Of a stretch of 64,000 nucleotides of DNA, positions 38,796 through 51,139 are shown piece after piece. The first letter of the stretch is position 1; the number at the start of each line of letters is the position of its first letter. The notes beneath the pieces are model-generated. The model worked only from the letters and a program-made list of their open reading frames with translations, was not told where the DNA came from and did no database searches. Location: NCBI RefSeq assembly GCF_012489685.1, contig NC_080044.1, positions 22,362,369-22,426,368 of the forward strand. The letters are read 5' to 3'. A program made the position numbers and the translations under genes. Source of the DNA: Lotus japonicus. Lineage: Eukaryota; Streptophyta; Magnoliopsida; Fabales; Fabaceae.

Positions 38796-40271
38796 ATGGA
38801 AACAGTGGGCAAAAGCCCCAGAAAACACCCACCCAAAAACCCTAACAAGAACCACCCAACCCCAATTCCCAAACGCCACAAACCCAACGAATTCCCCACC
38901 CACCTCGACACCCCCAACGTCTCCCCCGTCGCGCGAACCCTCTGCAACCTCCTCACCCGAACCTCCCCTCCGGAAATCGAAACCGCTCTCACCTCCTCCG
39001 GCATCCACCCCTCCGATGACTGCGTCCGCGAGGTCCTCAAGCTCTCCTACAACTACCCCCACTCCGCCGTCAAATTCTTCCGCTGGGCCGGCCGCCTCCA
39101 GAAGCATTCTCCCCACGCATGGAACCTCATGGTCGATCTCCTTGGCAAGAACGAGCTTTTCGACCCAATGTGGGACGCGATTCGCTCTATGAAACAAGAA
39201 GGAGTGCTCACATTGCGCACTTTCGTCTCGGCTTTCCAGAGCTACTGCGTCGCCGGAAGGTTTAACGAGGCGATCATGAGCTTTGATGTGATGGATAATC
39301 ATGGCATTGAGAAGGACGTTGTTGCGGTTAATTCGTTGCTCAGCTCGATTTGCTGCGAGGAGAATCAGACCTCGACGGCTATGGAGTTTTTCGAGGAGGT
39401 GAAGGGGAAGATTGCGCCGGATGGGGATAGCTTTGCCATCTTGCTTGAAGGATGGGAGAAGGAAGGCAATGCTGCAAAGGCCAAGACCACGTTCGGTGAG
39501 ATGGTGATCCGTGTGGGATGGAGCAAGGAGAATGTGATGGCCTACGACGCGTTTTTGCTGACCCTGCTTCGTGCTTCGCAGATTGAGGAGGTGCTGAGGT
39601 TCCTTAAGGTCATGAAGGATCACGACTGTTTTCCAGGTTTGAAATTCTTTACCTATGCTCTTGATGTTTTTGTCAAGGAAAATGACGCCGCTCATGCAAT
39701 CCCCTTGTGGGATGCCATGGTGGCCGGTGGGATAATGCCTAACCTGATCATGTACAATGCGATGATTGGGCTGCAATGCAACAATGGCGAGGTGGACAAT
39801 GCGTTTCGCCTGCTGGATGAGATGGTCTTGCACGGGGCTTTCCCGGACTCCTTAACCTATAACATGATTTTCGAATGCTTGGTGAGGAACAAGAAGGTTC
39901 GCGAGACGGAGAGCTTCTTTGCTGAGATGGTCAAGAACGAGTGGCCGCCGACAAGTTCTAACTGTGCTGCGGCTATCGCAATGTTGTTTGATTGCGATGA
40001 CCCCGAAGCAGCACATGAGATTTGGAGTTACATGGTTGAAAATCATGTCAAGCCACTTCATGAAAGTGCCAATGCATTGCTTATTGGTATTTGTAGCTTG
40101 AGTAGATTTTCAGAGGTCAGAAGGCATGCTGAGGACATGCTCGATCGGAGGATCATTATATATGAATCTACAATGAACAAGTTGAAGGATGCGTTCTACA
40201 CAGAGGGTAGAAGTAGAAAAGACAGATTTGATAGCCTCTTCCGGAGGTGGAAAGCTCGTGTCAAGTTGTAA
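38796..40271 (+). CDS. P-class pentatricopeptide repeat protein (491 aa), intronless
   Basis: PPR proteins bind organelle RNA in mitochondria or plastids and act in stability, splicing or translation. After a Pro/Lys/Asn/His-rich N terminus (a likely organelle-targeting region, poor in acidic residues), about ten degenerate 35-residue repeats run from about residue 107 to 470. Clear ones include VVAVNSLLSSICCEENQTSTAMEFFEEVK, LIMYNAMIGLQCNNGEVDNAFRLLDEMVLHGAFPD and SLTYNMIFECLVRNKKVRETESFFAEM. No E or DYW domain follows, so it is P-class and not a typical editing factor. The absence of introns is normal for the family. The first Met fits, with a stop-rich region upstream. The target RNA cannot be told from sequence. 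Confidence 0.93.
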   Translation: METVGKSPRKHPPKNPNKNHPTPIPKRHKPNEFPTHLDTPNVSPVARTLCNLLTRTSPPEIETALTSSGIHPSDDCVREVLKLSYNYPHSAVKFFRWAGRLQKHSPHAWNLMVDLLGKNELFDPMWDAIRSMKQEGVLTLRTFVSAFQSYCVAGRFNEAIMSFDVMDNHGIEKDVVAVNSLLSSICCEENQTSTAMEFFEEVKGKIAPDGDSFAILLEGWEKEGNAAKAKTTFGEMVIRVGWSKENVMAYDAFLLTLLRASQIEEVLRFLKVMKDHDCFPGLKFFTYALDVFVKENDAAHAIPLWDAMVAGGIMPNLIMYNAMIGLQCNNGEVDNAFRLLDEMVLHGAFPDSLTYNMIFECLVRNKKVRETESFFAEMVKNEWPPTSSNCAAAIAMLFDCDDPEAAHEIWSYMVENHVKPLHESANALLIGICSLSRFSEVRRHAEDMLDRRIIIYESTMNKLKDAFYTEGRSRKDRFDSLFRRWKARVKL

Positions 40272-41531
40272 TCTAGAAGATATCTGCCTGTTCTTTATGA
40301 TTGAATATTTACTTATACTTAATCGTTGGTGTCAGAGACTAGCAGGTTTTACTTGTTTCTGGACTCTCTCGGCTTTGCCTCTAAGACAGTGTTCTATGAC
40401 TTTCATCCTTTTCGCTCTGTGGTAGCCTGTCCTTTTGATAATCTTTTGCTACCGTAGTTTGTCTTTTCTGTGCAGCTCCTTTCCTTCTCCTCATATTGAA
40501 TGTTTGTGTTAACATTTTTTAGGCTGGTCACACTCTGCTACTTGAGATGAACTTTTTAGCAGTTCATTAGTTGTAGTTGACTTGTGTGCAATTTTATTGA
40601 CAGAATGATCATAATACAAAACGATTAGCTCTACTACAAGTCTTATGATTGCTGACCCAGCAATATCTCCTTGTTTTTTCATATTTGTGTTACAGGGAGT
40701 TCTTTTTAGGCCTGCTCATGATTTATGCAACCAGTTTTTTTTCTTCATCTTATTGCGTTACAGGAGGTTCTTTTCTAGGCCTGTTCATGAAATTTATGCA
40801 ACCTTAAAACAGAGCTGCAAATTGAGTTTCCTTAGTTATCCATGTTGGGTTGAATGCTAGTTCTGAGCTATGCTCTTTCATTTTCTATGCTTATCTTATT
40901 GATGTAAATGCCTTGCTTGTGTGAATGGGGCTATGATTATATGGGGTACAACAGAAGCCTGAATGGGGACTGGGGAGTGAGACTATCAAGGAGAGGAAGA
41001 AATGTTGGGTTTTTACTTTTGGGTGGTGTTATGCGTGAAACAAGAAGTTGGTTTAGTGAGTAAATGAACAAACTAATAAAGGAACAAAATCTTGGTCAAA
41101 ATCCTCACTCATCTAATAATAGTATGAAGTTATGAAGAGAAAAAAAAACTATTTTGAAAAAAAGTTGTAAGCTTTCCCTCTTCATTTAAAGACTGTACTT
41201 CATTGCAGCTTACAGACCTAGAACTTTGTATGGTGTAAGAGTGACTGAACTAGTTGCTAAAATCGTTGTATTTTTATGGAAGTGTAGAAACTAGCTACTA
41301 AACGTGTTTGCATTTTGGTTTGGGTCTAATAGAATTAGTTTGAGTTGTAAGTGAGCGGTAATCTGCTAAAGCCCAGGTACTATGGTAGGATCCGTCTCTA
41401 TTAATAGAGCTCACATGTACAGTCAGGTATACACTAGATTTGTCCTCACTTTGCTCTTTCTCTCCATTTTTCTCTCTCAACCTTTGTCCTAGCCTTAATC
41501 TTTTAATGGTATCCAGATTCCAGAGCTTGAT
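40272..41531. other. PPR 3' flank, no gene
   Basis: Probable 3' UTR followed by intergenic DNA. It contains an imperfect direct repeat: TACAGGGAGTTCTTTTTAGG and onward at 40691-40732, and a similar copy at 40759-40803, both ending TTATGCAACC. No other feature is supported. Confidence 0.6.
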
Positions 41532-41534
41532 TAA

Positions 41535-41785
41535 GGCCCCGTTTGGAAGAGCTTATTTGAGCTTATCTGATAGCATAAACTCTTATGTCAGTGTTTGGGA
41601 GAGCTTATGCAAACAGCTTATGGCCCTACCATAAGCTGTTTTGAGCTTATTGTCATAAGCTATTCATGATAGCTTATAAAAAAGAGCTTATGCTTATCTA
41701 TAGCTTATTTTCAATTTATTTCAATCAATATTTTAAAATAGCTTATGAATAAGCGCTTAATTAAGCTGGGTTTCCAAACGGGGCC
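41535..41785. mobile_element. Tourist-like (PIF/Harbinger) MITE, 251 bp
   Basis: The terminal repeats GGCCCCGTTTGGA and TCCAAACGGGGCC are perfect over 13 bp, with TAA on both sides (41532-41534 and 41786-41788). The interior is rich in AGCTTAT repeats that can fold back. Size, ends and 3-bp target duplication are typical of this family. Confidence 0.9.
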
Positions 41786-41910
41786 TAAATCCATCAACAA
41801 CAGCTTCTACATACCCGCTAACCAACCTTAATGGTGTGGTTGAAGACTATCACCCACCTAAGTCGCCTACTTCAGCATCTTTGACAGCAGGTCAGGTGAT
41901 TTTCTGTCAT

Positions 41911-41982
41911 GTGATATCGGTCAAGCTCGACGAAAAGAATTTCTTATTGTGGAAACAAGTCAAAGCTCTGATCAAAAGACAT
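41911..41982 (+). pseudogene. Fragment of a copia gag
   Basis: The translation VKLDEKNFLLWKQVKALIKRH matches the conserved N-terminal region of copia gag proteins (K-L-x-x-x-N-F-x-x-W-K). The neighbourhood (about 41790-42260) may contain more decayed gag, but stops and frame changes make it unreadable. No LTR was found. Confidence 0.6.
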
Positions 41983-43185
41983 CTCCCGCGGAGGCACCTC
42001 CCATCATGATCGAGATGACAGTAATGTCGATGAAACCTACCTTCACTAAGCTTGAAGCATGTTACAAATGTTGGCCTAGAGAAATATCTTATAACAAATA
42101 TCTTTGACTTATGTGCTATTTTCTCGAAACTACTTCAAGGGTAGATGATTGTTGAGCTGGGACTATCATTTGCTAGACACACTGCTTCTTGGTTTGAAGG
42201 GACCATACAACTTAGACAAAATTTGATATGGCCATCAAGGTGGTAAAGACTGCCAAAATGAAGTCAATGCAATGGTTAAATTGATCTATCTGAAATCAGT
42301 GTTGTCAATCTAGGATAGCGGAGCGATGGGCCCAAAAAATGCTATAGCAGTACAACGTATAGTGGGATGACCGCTACATTGAAGAAGGAGGAAGAAGGAC
42401 AAAACTAGGAAGAGGGAGAAGGAAGGAGGAAGAACAAGGAGGAGGAAGAACGAAGGGGAAGAAGCTAGAAGCATGTCATAGGCTCATCGACAGCTGGAAG
42501 AGGCTCGTCGGCAATCACGCGTGGCTAACGGTGTGATTGGCTGTTGATGAATGATGGTTCAGGTCGAAGATGTGAAACGCACAAGACAATACGTTTCATT
42601 TATTCCCAGCGGACCCCAAAACCCTTAAAAGTTAGTCCTAATGTTAAAAAATGAGGGCATTATTGGAATTTTGACCTTCTTTGTTTCTTCTCTGTTGCGC
42701 CGCAAAAGCTTCGCGACCTTCACGATTTGAACCCCTTTTTCAGCCACCACACCCGTAGCGGCCAAGGGTTGCTCCGGACCACACCACCGTGAAAGCGTCG
42801 CGCGCTATTAACAAGCTTGTCTAAAATAAAACAACGGTCAAACTGCAACTAAGACAAACCAATGCCCGACACACACGACACCGACACCTCTGCGACACTG
42901 GCACAACACGTGTCAGACACTCCTTCATGGCGTTTGAATAAAAAATATTTTTTTGCGGTTTGGAAACTTGAGATCATGAAAGAAATTGCTAATTTGTCAC
43001 TTGATGAATCAGAGCTAAAGGTTATACTTCTCAATGATGATGATCAAGAAAGAGGCAAAAACCATTAGATAGATTAGCATTTTTTTGAGACAAAGTGGTA
43101 ACTTTTAAAATGGTGTGCCTCTTACGATTGCTTTTGTGAAGCTCTTGTCATTGAGCTTCCGAAGTGGTTTTTATATACACACACG

Positions 43186-43248
<63 letters not shown>

Positions 43249-46197
43249 GTTACATGTGTGTATATATATATCCACATTCTAAAAGTAACGAATTGTCCCT
43301 GTGTCCTACTTTTGAAGGTTAGCCGTGTCAGTATCGTGTCAAAATCGGTGCTTCATAGGACAAAACAAAGGTTAAACCACAACTAAACAAATTGGGACCT
43401 AAATAAAGCTATGAAATTTCTGAGCCACTCCTTACTACTTTTTACACTCTCCACCTCCATCACTACCCTCAACCACCACTCCCTACCCTCCATCATCGAC
43501 ATTTCCACCTGATATCCTCCACAGCCCACTGCATCCACCACAACCTGACACCCATCACCTCTTCTGTCACTACCTCTTGATACCCTCCCTCTGCCGCTGC
43601 ACTGCACAGTCCATTGCCACCACTTCTAGAAACCTTCCACCATCCATCAACCTGCATCGTCATTGCCACTGTCCACCATCCACCAAAAGGGTGCTTCACA
43701 GTGGTGGCAATACACATGAATTTACAAGGTTATCAACTATTTTTTAAGACTAGAAACCAAAAAAAAAACATGAAGGGCCAAAATTTTCTTAAATTGGTTT
43801 AAGATACTATGAGAGTTTTATTTTATATTATATATCAAACGTTTTTGGTTCATGATTGATCTGCAATTCATCTTTTTCCCATGCTGAGCTCATACACTGT
43901 ATGCTCAAAAGAGGATATCTGTTACTAGTTCTGTTTATTGATATTTGGTTGGGAAAAGTTTAGGTTTAGGTTTCAAGGTATCCAAATTCTAAGCCAGTAC
44001 AGGCAAAAAGCCTTAGCAGGGGCTTATAGTGTTATTTGTATATAGCCTACCAATGAAGATTGCTTTGTGCAGGAATCAATTCTAAGCCTGTCCAGTAAAG
44101 TTCTTTGTTCCTTACCAGCTGGACCAACTCCCATTAGCTTTTAGTCTCTTTATTACTTTCAGATATGCTTACCACATTCTATGTCATGAATATATTTGGA
44201 GAAGATCACAAATTGTTGAAGCAACCCGTACCATGGGATGTGCATGTTTTGATGGCTGTATTGGACCAAACAAAAGACTATAGGTTGTGGAAGTAGCATT
44301 ACTCTTCTTTTTTCCCACATGTTGGTACACATGAAAAGTCATTGTTATTGGCTTTCTATTTATAAAAAAAATATGAACAAGGGTTGAGAAAAAATTGAGA
44401 TTAGAGGCATGACAGATGATTAGGGAAGACAAGTTCTAGACTCCAAACCTGTGTGCATGGAACAAGGAAACAGTTTCAAGTGTGAGGGGGAAGTAGTGGA
44501 AGACCTAGCAACACTGTCTATTTGATTTTGTTTAACTTTCATTTGTCTCTATTAGCTTTAAATTCCTTTGAGAATCATCTATGAGATTTTGCATTGCGAA
44601 GTGAAGCACCTGCAGTTGTCACCAGAAACAATTGACTTAACCACTTGAGATGGTTAACTGTTCCCACAAGTAACAGAAGTCTTAATTCTTCTGTTTCCCC
44701 AGTGTGTTGATACTAATGTTCAAAATTGTAATAATTTAATTTTTTCAGAACAAACTAACGATATGTCCATTCTAAATATCTTAGTTTGTTTTCAGTTATG
44801 AAGGTCAGTTTACAAATTAGCAATGTTTTGTGATATTGTACTGATATACCTGTAATTACTTGCTCATTTTATGTGTATTACAAAGAATGATGATACTGAT
44901 TATGACATTCACATGTCTCTGAGTAATTAGAAAAAATTTAGGTCTTAGCTGCATGATCTGCATAATTTTTTGAACAATCTACATTCTCTAAATATGTGCA
45001 GCGATCCTTTCCATTTTCAGAACATGTAACTAATTTTTTTCCCCCATTAAATACTATGTGCATCAGACTCAATTGCAAACTATGAAATTGTCAATTAAAT
45101 ATTGGACAGGCGATATCTGCAGTTTGAACTTTTGCAACAGCTGTTGTGTGTAGGTTTTCTTTATTCATTTGCACGCTTTGCAATCTCAGTTTCTTGCAAA
45201 TTCTGTCTATGAATACTGGTTTTGTTTTATGAATTCCACATTTTTTTACACTAGTGAAGTATTGAGTTATTAGTATAACTGTTATCCACAAAAGGATTCA
45301 TGTTTAGAAGAACGATTCTTCTATCTGGCACTTTATTTATTAAGGCTTGTTGATGAATATTGTTTTCTTTCCACTATTAACTATGAATTTTTTTAAACAG
45401 AACTGAATTCAAATAAAAAAAAAAGTTAATCTAAATAGAAATAAGAGATTGTGTGTACAACTACGTGCGGATGTAATTTGGGTGCTTGAAATATTGCTCT
45501 TTAACTGGCTTGGAGTTCTCAACCTAGTCAGTCATCTTGTATTTCTTGTTCATCGGTCAAAACTTTTATATGATTTCAAATTTGTTCGTAAAAATATTTC
45601 TTCTATATGAACTTTTGTGATATTAAGCGTTCTCACTCTTTGATGTCATGTATATATACAACTCCTGCATGGATTGTAATATACCTAATCTGTGTTTATT
45701 TAGTTTTCTGAAGTTTTAAAAAGGCATACAATTAAGCAGTGACTATTTCTACTCGATTGAAAATTTTGTAATATAAAACTGGTATATAACCATAATGCAT
45801 ATTAATTATCTTTAATTGTATTTTATCAAATAAGCATAATCTACTGATGCGAGTTTAGACATGGGACAGAATTTAGAATACTTTAGCAATGCAAGTTTGG
45901 TATATTACTTTTTATAAGTGAAATAACTGCCGAGATTCTTAGTTGTTGAGAAGCTAGGCAGCATAAGAAAATATATTTGCAAAAAAAATCAAATGCTTTA
46001 AAGAGACGAAAAGTAGATACCAACCTTAGCTTCACGCCAATAATAGTTAAAAGAAGTTAAATTTAGTTCCCTTGCTGGTAAACACGTTCCAACTACCCAT
46101 AACATCAAATTGGGAAGAAAATCAGGAAGCATGTTTTACTGTTTTGATCCCTGAATCTTCATGCTGTTTCTTAATTTGAACAATCACCACTATCCCC
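41983..46197. other. Intergenic, no gene recognised
   Basis: It contains decayed repeat-like sequence at 42298-42840, an (AT)n microsatellite at 43195-43245, and a short CCACC-rich stretch at 43440-43690. AT-rich DNA without recognisable coding sequence follows to 46197. The last few hundred bases are presumably the promoter of the downstream NHL gene, but no clear motif was picked out. Confidence 0.6.
43195..43245. repeat. (AT)n microsatellite
   Basis: About 25 uninterrupted AT units, flanked by ACAC/CATACATA-like dinucleotide sequence. Likely polymorphic in length. Confidence 0.95.
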
Positions 46198-46812
46198 ATG
46201 ACTGTTTTCAAAAGAAATCTGGTATCGGGTGGTGCCGGTGGCCGCACCAACCTCTTAGTGTGGTTAGCTGCCATTATTTGCACGATTTTCGCGATATCTG
46301 TTGTAGTTTGCGGCATAGTAGTGTTCATTGCTTACATGGTGATTCACCCTAGGGTACCTGTGATGAGTATCACTAGTGCTCATCTAGATCTTCTAAAAAA
46401 TGATTATGCTGGTCTACTCCAAACCCAGATCAGCATTGTCGTGACCGCAAAGAATGGGAATGCAAAGGCTCATGCGTCGTTCTCCAACATAAGATTCAAC
46501 CTTACCTACCAGGGCCAAGGCATAGCAATGCTGGTTGCGGACCCATTTGAGGTGCCAAAGAACAGTTCGAATGATCTTAATTATGTTGTTCAGTCCTCTT
46601 CTATACCGTTAACTCCGGACCAAATGGAGGAAGTGGATGATTCGTGGAAAAGGAATGAGATTAGTTTTGATTTCAAGGGAGCTGCAAGGACACGTTGGAG
46701 GGTAGGGCCTATTGGATCTGTTAAGTTCTTGTGTCGTCTGAGTTGTAAACTCAAGTTCCACCCTGTGAATGGGAGTTACATACCCTCGCGGTGCACCTCC
46801 AAATCAAAATGA
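46198..46812 (+). CDS. NDR1/HIN1-like (NHL) protein, LEA_2 domain (204 aa)
   Basis: A single-exon protein. A short basic N terminus is followed by a hydrophobic membrane span at about 20-47 (LLVWLAAIICTIFAISVVVCGIVVFIAYMVI), then HPRVPVMSITSAHLDLL. A LEA_2-type beta-rich domain covers about 75-190 and contains ISIVVTAKNGNAKAHASFSNIRFNLTYQGQ. That is the NHL layout: a single N-terminal anchor and an outer LEA_2 domain with Asn-Leu-Thr and Asn-Ser-Ser sequons. NHL proteins sit at the plasma membrane or plasmodesmata and act in defence and stress responses. Which member this is cannot be told. The start Met is the first in frame, close to the membrane span, as usual. Confidence 0.88.
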   Translation: MTVFKRNLVSGGAGGRTNLLVWLAAIICTIFAISVVVCGIVVFIAYMVIHPRVPVMSITSAHLDLLKNDYAGLLQTQISIVVTAKNGNAKAHASFSNIRFNLTYQGQGIAMLVADPFEVPKNSSNDLNYVVQSSSIPLTPDQMEEVDDSWKRNEISFDFKGAARTRWRVGPIGSVKFLCRLSCKLKFHPVNGSYIPSRCTSKSK

Positions 46813-48476
46813 TTCTTTTCTTTCCTCCATTTTGAACAAGTTCTTACATAGCCAGCTTCTTCCCTCTGTGGACCATGTTTGCTAATATAGATTTTCAGGT
46901 AATAAATTTGAGAATCTTGTCTTTGCTTTTGTAGGAGATAATTTAATCGTGCTAGATTAATTGTAAGCATGCATATCTATCCCGAAGAAACTCTTTTAGG
47001 AAACTTTTAACTTTAGTGGTAGTTGATTTAATATCTAATACCATCTGTGAATGTAACAAGTTTATCAAATTTACTTTGGTGTATGCTGCATCCTTTGTTC
47101 TTCCGTAGTTCCGTCTAGGTTTTTTTTTTTTTTGTTTGGATTCATCCTTTTCAAAGGAATGAGAAAATAGAGATAAGATTTGCAAGACTGGAGAATTGGC
47201 ACATTGTTATTCATGCTTTTTGTTCCGGCTTTCAAGTGTTCATCTTCTCTATAGATAGCCAAACTTGAAAGGGGAAAAATATTTTGGAAATTCAAATTAC
47301 CACTAACAAAGACAGAGATTAAACCAGATTTAATTAAGAGATTAGAAAAATCCAACCATTCGATCAACATGAAAAGGGGGTAATGATCTCACGCCTTTCT
47401 TCTTTTGGCACCTTTTCAATGAAGCTTTTCCCTCGAGCTGTTTTACGCATTTGGTGCTATCTCTGTTGCTAGGTTTCACATATGCGCTTTATGGTAACAC
47501 CTTAGTTTTTTATACGACATGTTACATGTTGTTCGGTATCCTATTCAAGTGGCACGAGGGACCAGGGTCACATGATCACATCTCAAGAATTTCAATTACA
47601 TTGTCATTAATGACCGTGTATCACTAAACAATAGTACTTATCACTCTCGTACACCAACTTTTGTGGTAGTTTTTGACCGCTAGAGTTTGTGGTAGTTAAA
47701 AATCTTCATCATTGTCAAAACCTGCTATAAAAATGAGCCTATGAACATTGTATGCACTATTTAGTGGTACACTTATCACTAATGTAGTTGAAATTCTCCT
47801 AGCTTAAAACTCCCATAAAGGTGGGCATTTGAAAGTGGTATGTACTATTTAGTACTATGAGCATAAGGGTTGTTCCAATTACTAGTGCATAATGACTCAA
47901 AGCAAAAAGAGTATAAGAATGTCGCCTTAAAATAACACACACTTTAAAAGAGCAAGTGCACCTTATTGTGTAAGTAATATAGGATTGTAAGTTTCAGTTA
48001 TCGAATTCAAGGGATTAGGTGATGAATTAGAGTTAGGGGATTGATTCATAGTTTAAGCAAATAAAGTTGAGATTGATTATGATGTTATGGTTATAGGCGA
48101 ATAATAATGAAGAGATTAAGAATGAGAAGGATTCGAGATTGTAATACCATTGGATCATCTACCCCGCTTATTATATATGATATCCTAATTACTAATTGTG
48201 CCAACCATGCCCCTCCTATAATCTTAACTCGTCGCTAAGTTGTTGATAACTGTCTTACCAGACTACCCTAATTTACTAGTATCCGTCATTGTAAGCGATA
48301 AGGGAACATATGCATGAAGTGCATAGAGGTGAGTTAGAGATATTTCACTACCTAACTGTAGAAAGTTGAAAATTTAGAAGAACTAGTCCTAAACCCCCGC
48401 TATGAGCGATCTATTCTCAATTCCATATACTTTTTTCCCTTTCACTGATTCCACAATTAACTGGTCTAATTAGGTA

Positions 48477-48536
48477 GTGTTTGGCCTAACCTTGTTTGGT
48501 TCTCTTCTCCTTAAAAGGAGAACCTAGGCCAAACAC
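48477..48536. repeat. 60-bp hairpin with TIR-like arms
   Basis: The arms GTGTTTGGCCTA and TAGGCCAAACAC are perfect over 12 bp. Inside, CTCCTT and AAGGAG pair around AA. The arms resemble MITE ends of the GTTTGGCC type, so this may be an almost completely deleted foldback element. No target duplication was identified. Confidence 0.6.
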
Positions 48537-48689
48537 ATTAAAAGCTCTTTGAAAAATAAGTAACTTATTTTATTGAGGAAAAAGATAATAAGAAGCTTTT
48601 AAGAAGAAAAAAAGGTATCAAAAGGATCTTTATAGAAAGAAAGAAAAAAAGTAACTTAATTTCTTTATGGAGACCACAATATCGTGCTC

Positions 48690-49410
48690 TTATTTACGAG
48701 GTTTATCTATCATCACCTCCATTGTCGCGACCACCTTCACCACTGCTGCGAGCACCCTCCACCATTGTGAATGTTACCACCACCTCCTTCATCACTACCT
48801 TCACCTACCACCACCACCACCACAGTCACATTTACCATTACTACAACCACTTCCCTCCACCATTAACATCGTTGCTGCCATCGCGACCATCACCGTAGCC
48901 ACCAAGTAACATTCATCTCCACCACCACCAACTCCATCACTGGCACCACCCTCTATCGCTGTCGCAACCACCTCCACCACCATCCCCACCACCACCACCC
49001 CTCCGCAACTACCATTGTTGTCACGTCCTCCACCACCACTGCCTCCACCCTCCACCACTAGCTTCATCATAACCACCCCAACCTTCCACCACCACCACTT
49101 TCACTGTCGTCATTGTCGCCTCCACCCTCTACCCTCACCCCCACCAGTATAACTACAACCACCCTCCACTACCACCAACATCGCTGCCATCGTACTACGA
49201 TCACTGCCACATGATAACAACCACCTCCACCAACATCTCCGCCATATCCTTACTGCCTCAACCACCACCTCCATCATCATTGTCATTATCCCTGCCACGA
49301 AGTAATTATCAGCTTATCGCCACCACCTCCATCATCATTGCCATTGTCCCTGCCACTAAGTAAGTATCGGCTTATCGCCACCTCCGCCACCGCCATTAGA
49401 TAATACCGAG
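48690..49410. repeat. Degenerate CCACCA/CCATCA low-complexity tract
   Basis: About 700 bp of C/A-rich triplet-like sequence with many CACCAC, CATCAT and CTCCAC words. Near its end a 58-bp unit (CCTCCATCATCATTG to CTTATCGCC) occurs twice in tandem from 49268 to 49383. The long frames on the opposite strand are Gly/Val-rich by composition and are not believed. Confidence 0.75.
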
Positions 49411-49686
49411 CTCCCCCATCTTGTCACACAACCACCCTTTGTCATTGACTCACAAAGTGATAAATAACTTTAAATTAAAATTAGCTTTTGAGTTATAAAA
49501 AAATAAAAGTTGACAAACTAACTTTTACTCTTTTTAAAGCTCTTATTTTGAGCTTTAATTTAAAAGTAGATTGAATATCGGATAAAGTGTCAATAACATG
49601 CTGGTAAGGTCAGTAGAAATTCACTACTAGGGAGATTTGAAACCTCGATCTACAAGAATGTGAAAATTTAACCCGAAACCTATTTT

Positions 49687-49790
49687 GTGGAGACTTATTG
49701 TTTTTTTTTGTAAATCCGAAAGATAAATTACACCCTCCAAGGATTGATCCCTAGACCTCCCTAACCTAACCAATATATCCAGGACCGTGT
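49687..49790 (-). mobile_element. Possible SINE fragment (minus strand)
   Basis: The minus strand reads TTGGTTAGGTTAGGGAGGTC, then GGGATCAATCCTTGG (a B-box-like stretch), then an A run (TTTTTTTTT on plus near 49691). That order suits a tRNA-derived SINE with a poly(A) tail. No target duplication was found. Confidence 0.35.
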
Positions 49791-50384
49791 AGAGAGGTTT
49801 TAGGGCGTTAGGCGAAAATTTTAAAGTAATTTTATTTTGACAAGAATCTTAAAGAGAACTAACATTACATAAATTATCAATTTTTTATATTAATTTTCCA
49901 GCTTTTTGAGGTGCGAAACCATTTATCAAGAGTTTTATACTGTAAAATAAAAAAGATTATGAACAATGAATGAATCAATGAGAGATTTTGCAACGCTTTA
50001 ATATCAAATATCTTCTTTGAAAATTTACTTCAACGTAGAAAATGAATTTTTTCTATTTTTTAGAGAAGAAATAGTAAGTGAAGAGCAAATATATACAATA
50101 CTATATACATAATTCATTAAAAACTAACTGTTATGAGTAACACAATTTAATTTTTTGATTTTTGCACTTTTAAGTTCTTACATTGCATTGCTAATGTTGC
50201 AATTCATTAATTTTCATTGTTTCATTGCCCTTTCAAGTCTCAGTAATATATCCTATATAATATGTACATATAAATATATTTAGGGGCCTATATATTCTTG
50301 GGGTGGAGGCCTTAGGCAATTGCCTATTTTGACTAAGGCCTTACACGACCCTGCATATATCTGATAACTCTTAACACTTCAGTT

Positions 50385-50793
50385 TGTTGGGAAACGACAG
50401 AGCTGAAGAAAAATTAAAACACAATCACAACACAAGAAAATTACGTGAAACTCCAAAATTGGAGAAAAAACCACGACCGTTGTCTAAACCGACAACTAGA
50501 GAATTATCACTATGTGAAAATTGTTACAACACATAAACTTCTCTCACTCTCACCCCAATGTCCCAGTACAACCACGCTCTCACAAAGTAAATATTTAAAC
50601 TAAGTCAGATATAAGCTTAAAGTGCTACTGACTGGTACATCTAAAAATAAAGAACCTAGGTCTAATATATAGCCTGGGTCTCCCCCTTACTTCACCACAC
50701 TAAGCAATGTGAGACTTCTCCAATAGCTAATTTTTAACCTCCTTCTTTATTTTAGAAACTTGGCAATGTGAGACTTGACAATAAGCCCCAACA
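50385..50793 (-). repeat. LTR of the gutted copia element, left copy
   Basis: It matches 52049-52343 plus 54933-55047 in the same order, with scattered substitutions. It ends CCCCAACA. Confidence 0.85.
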
Positions 50794-51139
50794 ATCTCTA
50801 CCTTGATTGTAAGAGTTACACATCATCCGCTTACATTGTCTATACCGACAATCATACTCCAGCATAAAGAGTACACTTCACTTGGAAATAAATCATCCAA
50901 GAATTTTCTTCACTTGGAACTAAACCATTCCAAGAATTTCCACATGTCGAAACCTTGTTGAAATTTTATGGTGCAACTCTCATGTTGGCTTCCAGGAAGT
51001 TCTTCATCCATCGACACCTCTCACCACACACCTTGCATCAATGCCAACCAATGCTCGTGTGTTGTTTCTGAATCTGCTAGCAATAACTTGTCCTTTTCCA
51101 TGGTATAGCGGAAAATATCATAAGGACAAACTTTATCTT

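Larger units (their letters stand above)
46813..50384. other. Intergenic, no gene recognised
   Basis: 3' flank of the NHL gene, then AT-rich DNA. It holds a strong 60-bp hairpin (48477-48536), a low-complexity CCACCA tract (48690-49410), and a SINE-like piece near 49687-49790. Nothing else with coding signal was seen. Confidence 0.6.

Noticed and set aside
38790..39833. 347-codon frame on the minus strand
   Set aside because: It is the antisense shadow of the PPR gene, whose repeats and codon pattern are clearly on the plus strand.
42298..42840. A possible foldback element with GGATAGCGGAGCG and CGCGCTATTAACAAG at its ends
   Set aside because: The ends do not match as inverted repeats and no target duplication was found.
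48801..49076. Gly-rich protein on the minus strand
   Set aside because: Translation of the CCACCA low-complexity tract. Stops and frame changes prevent any long consistent product.
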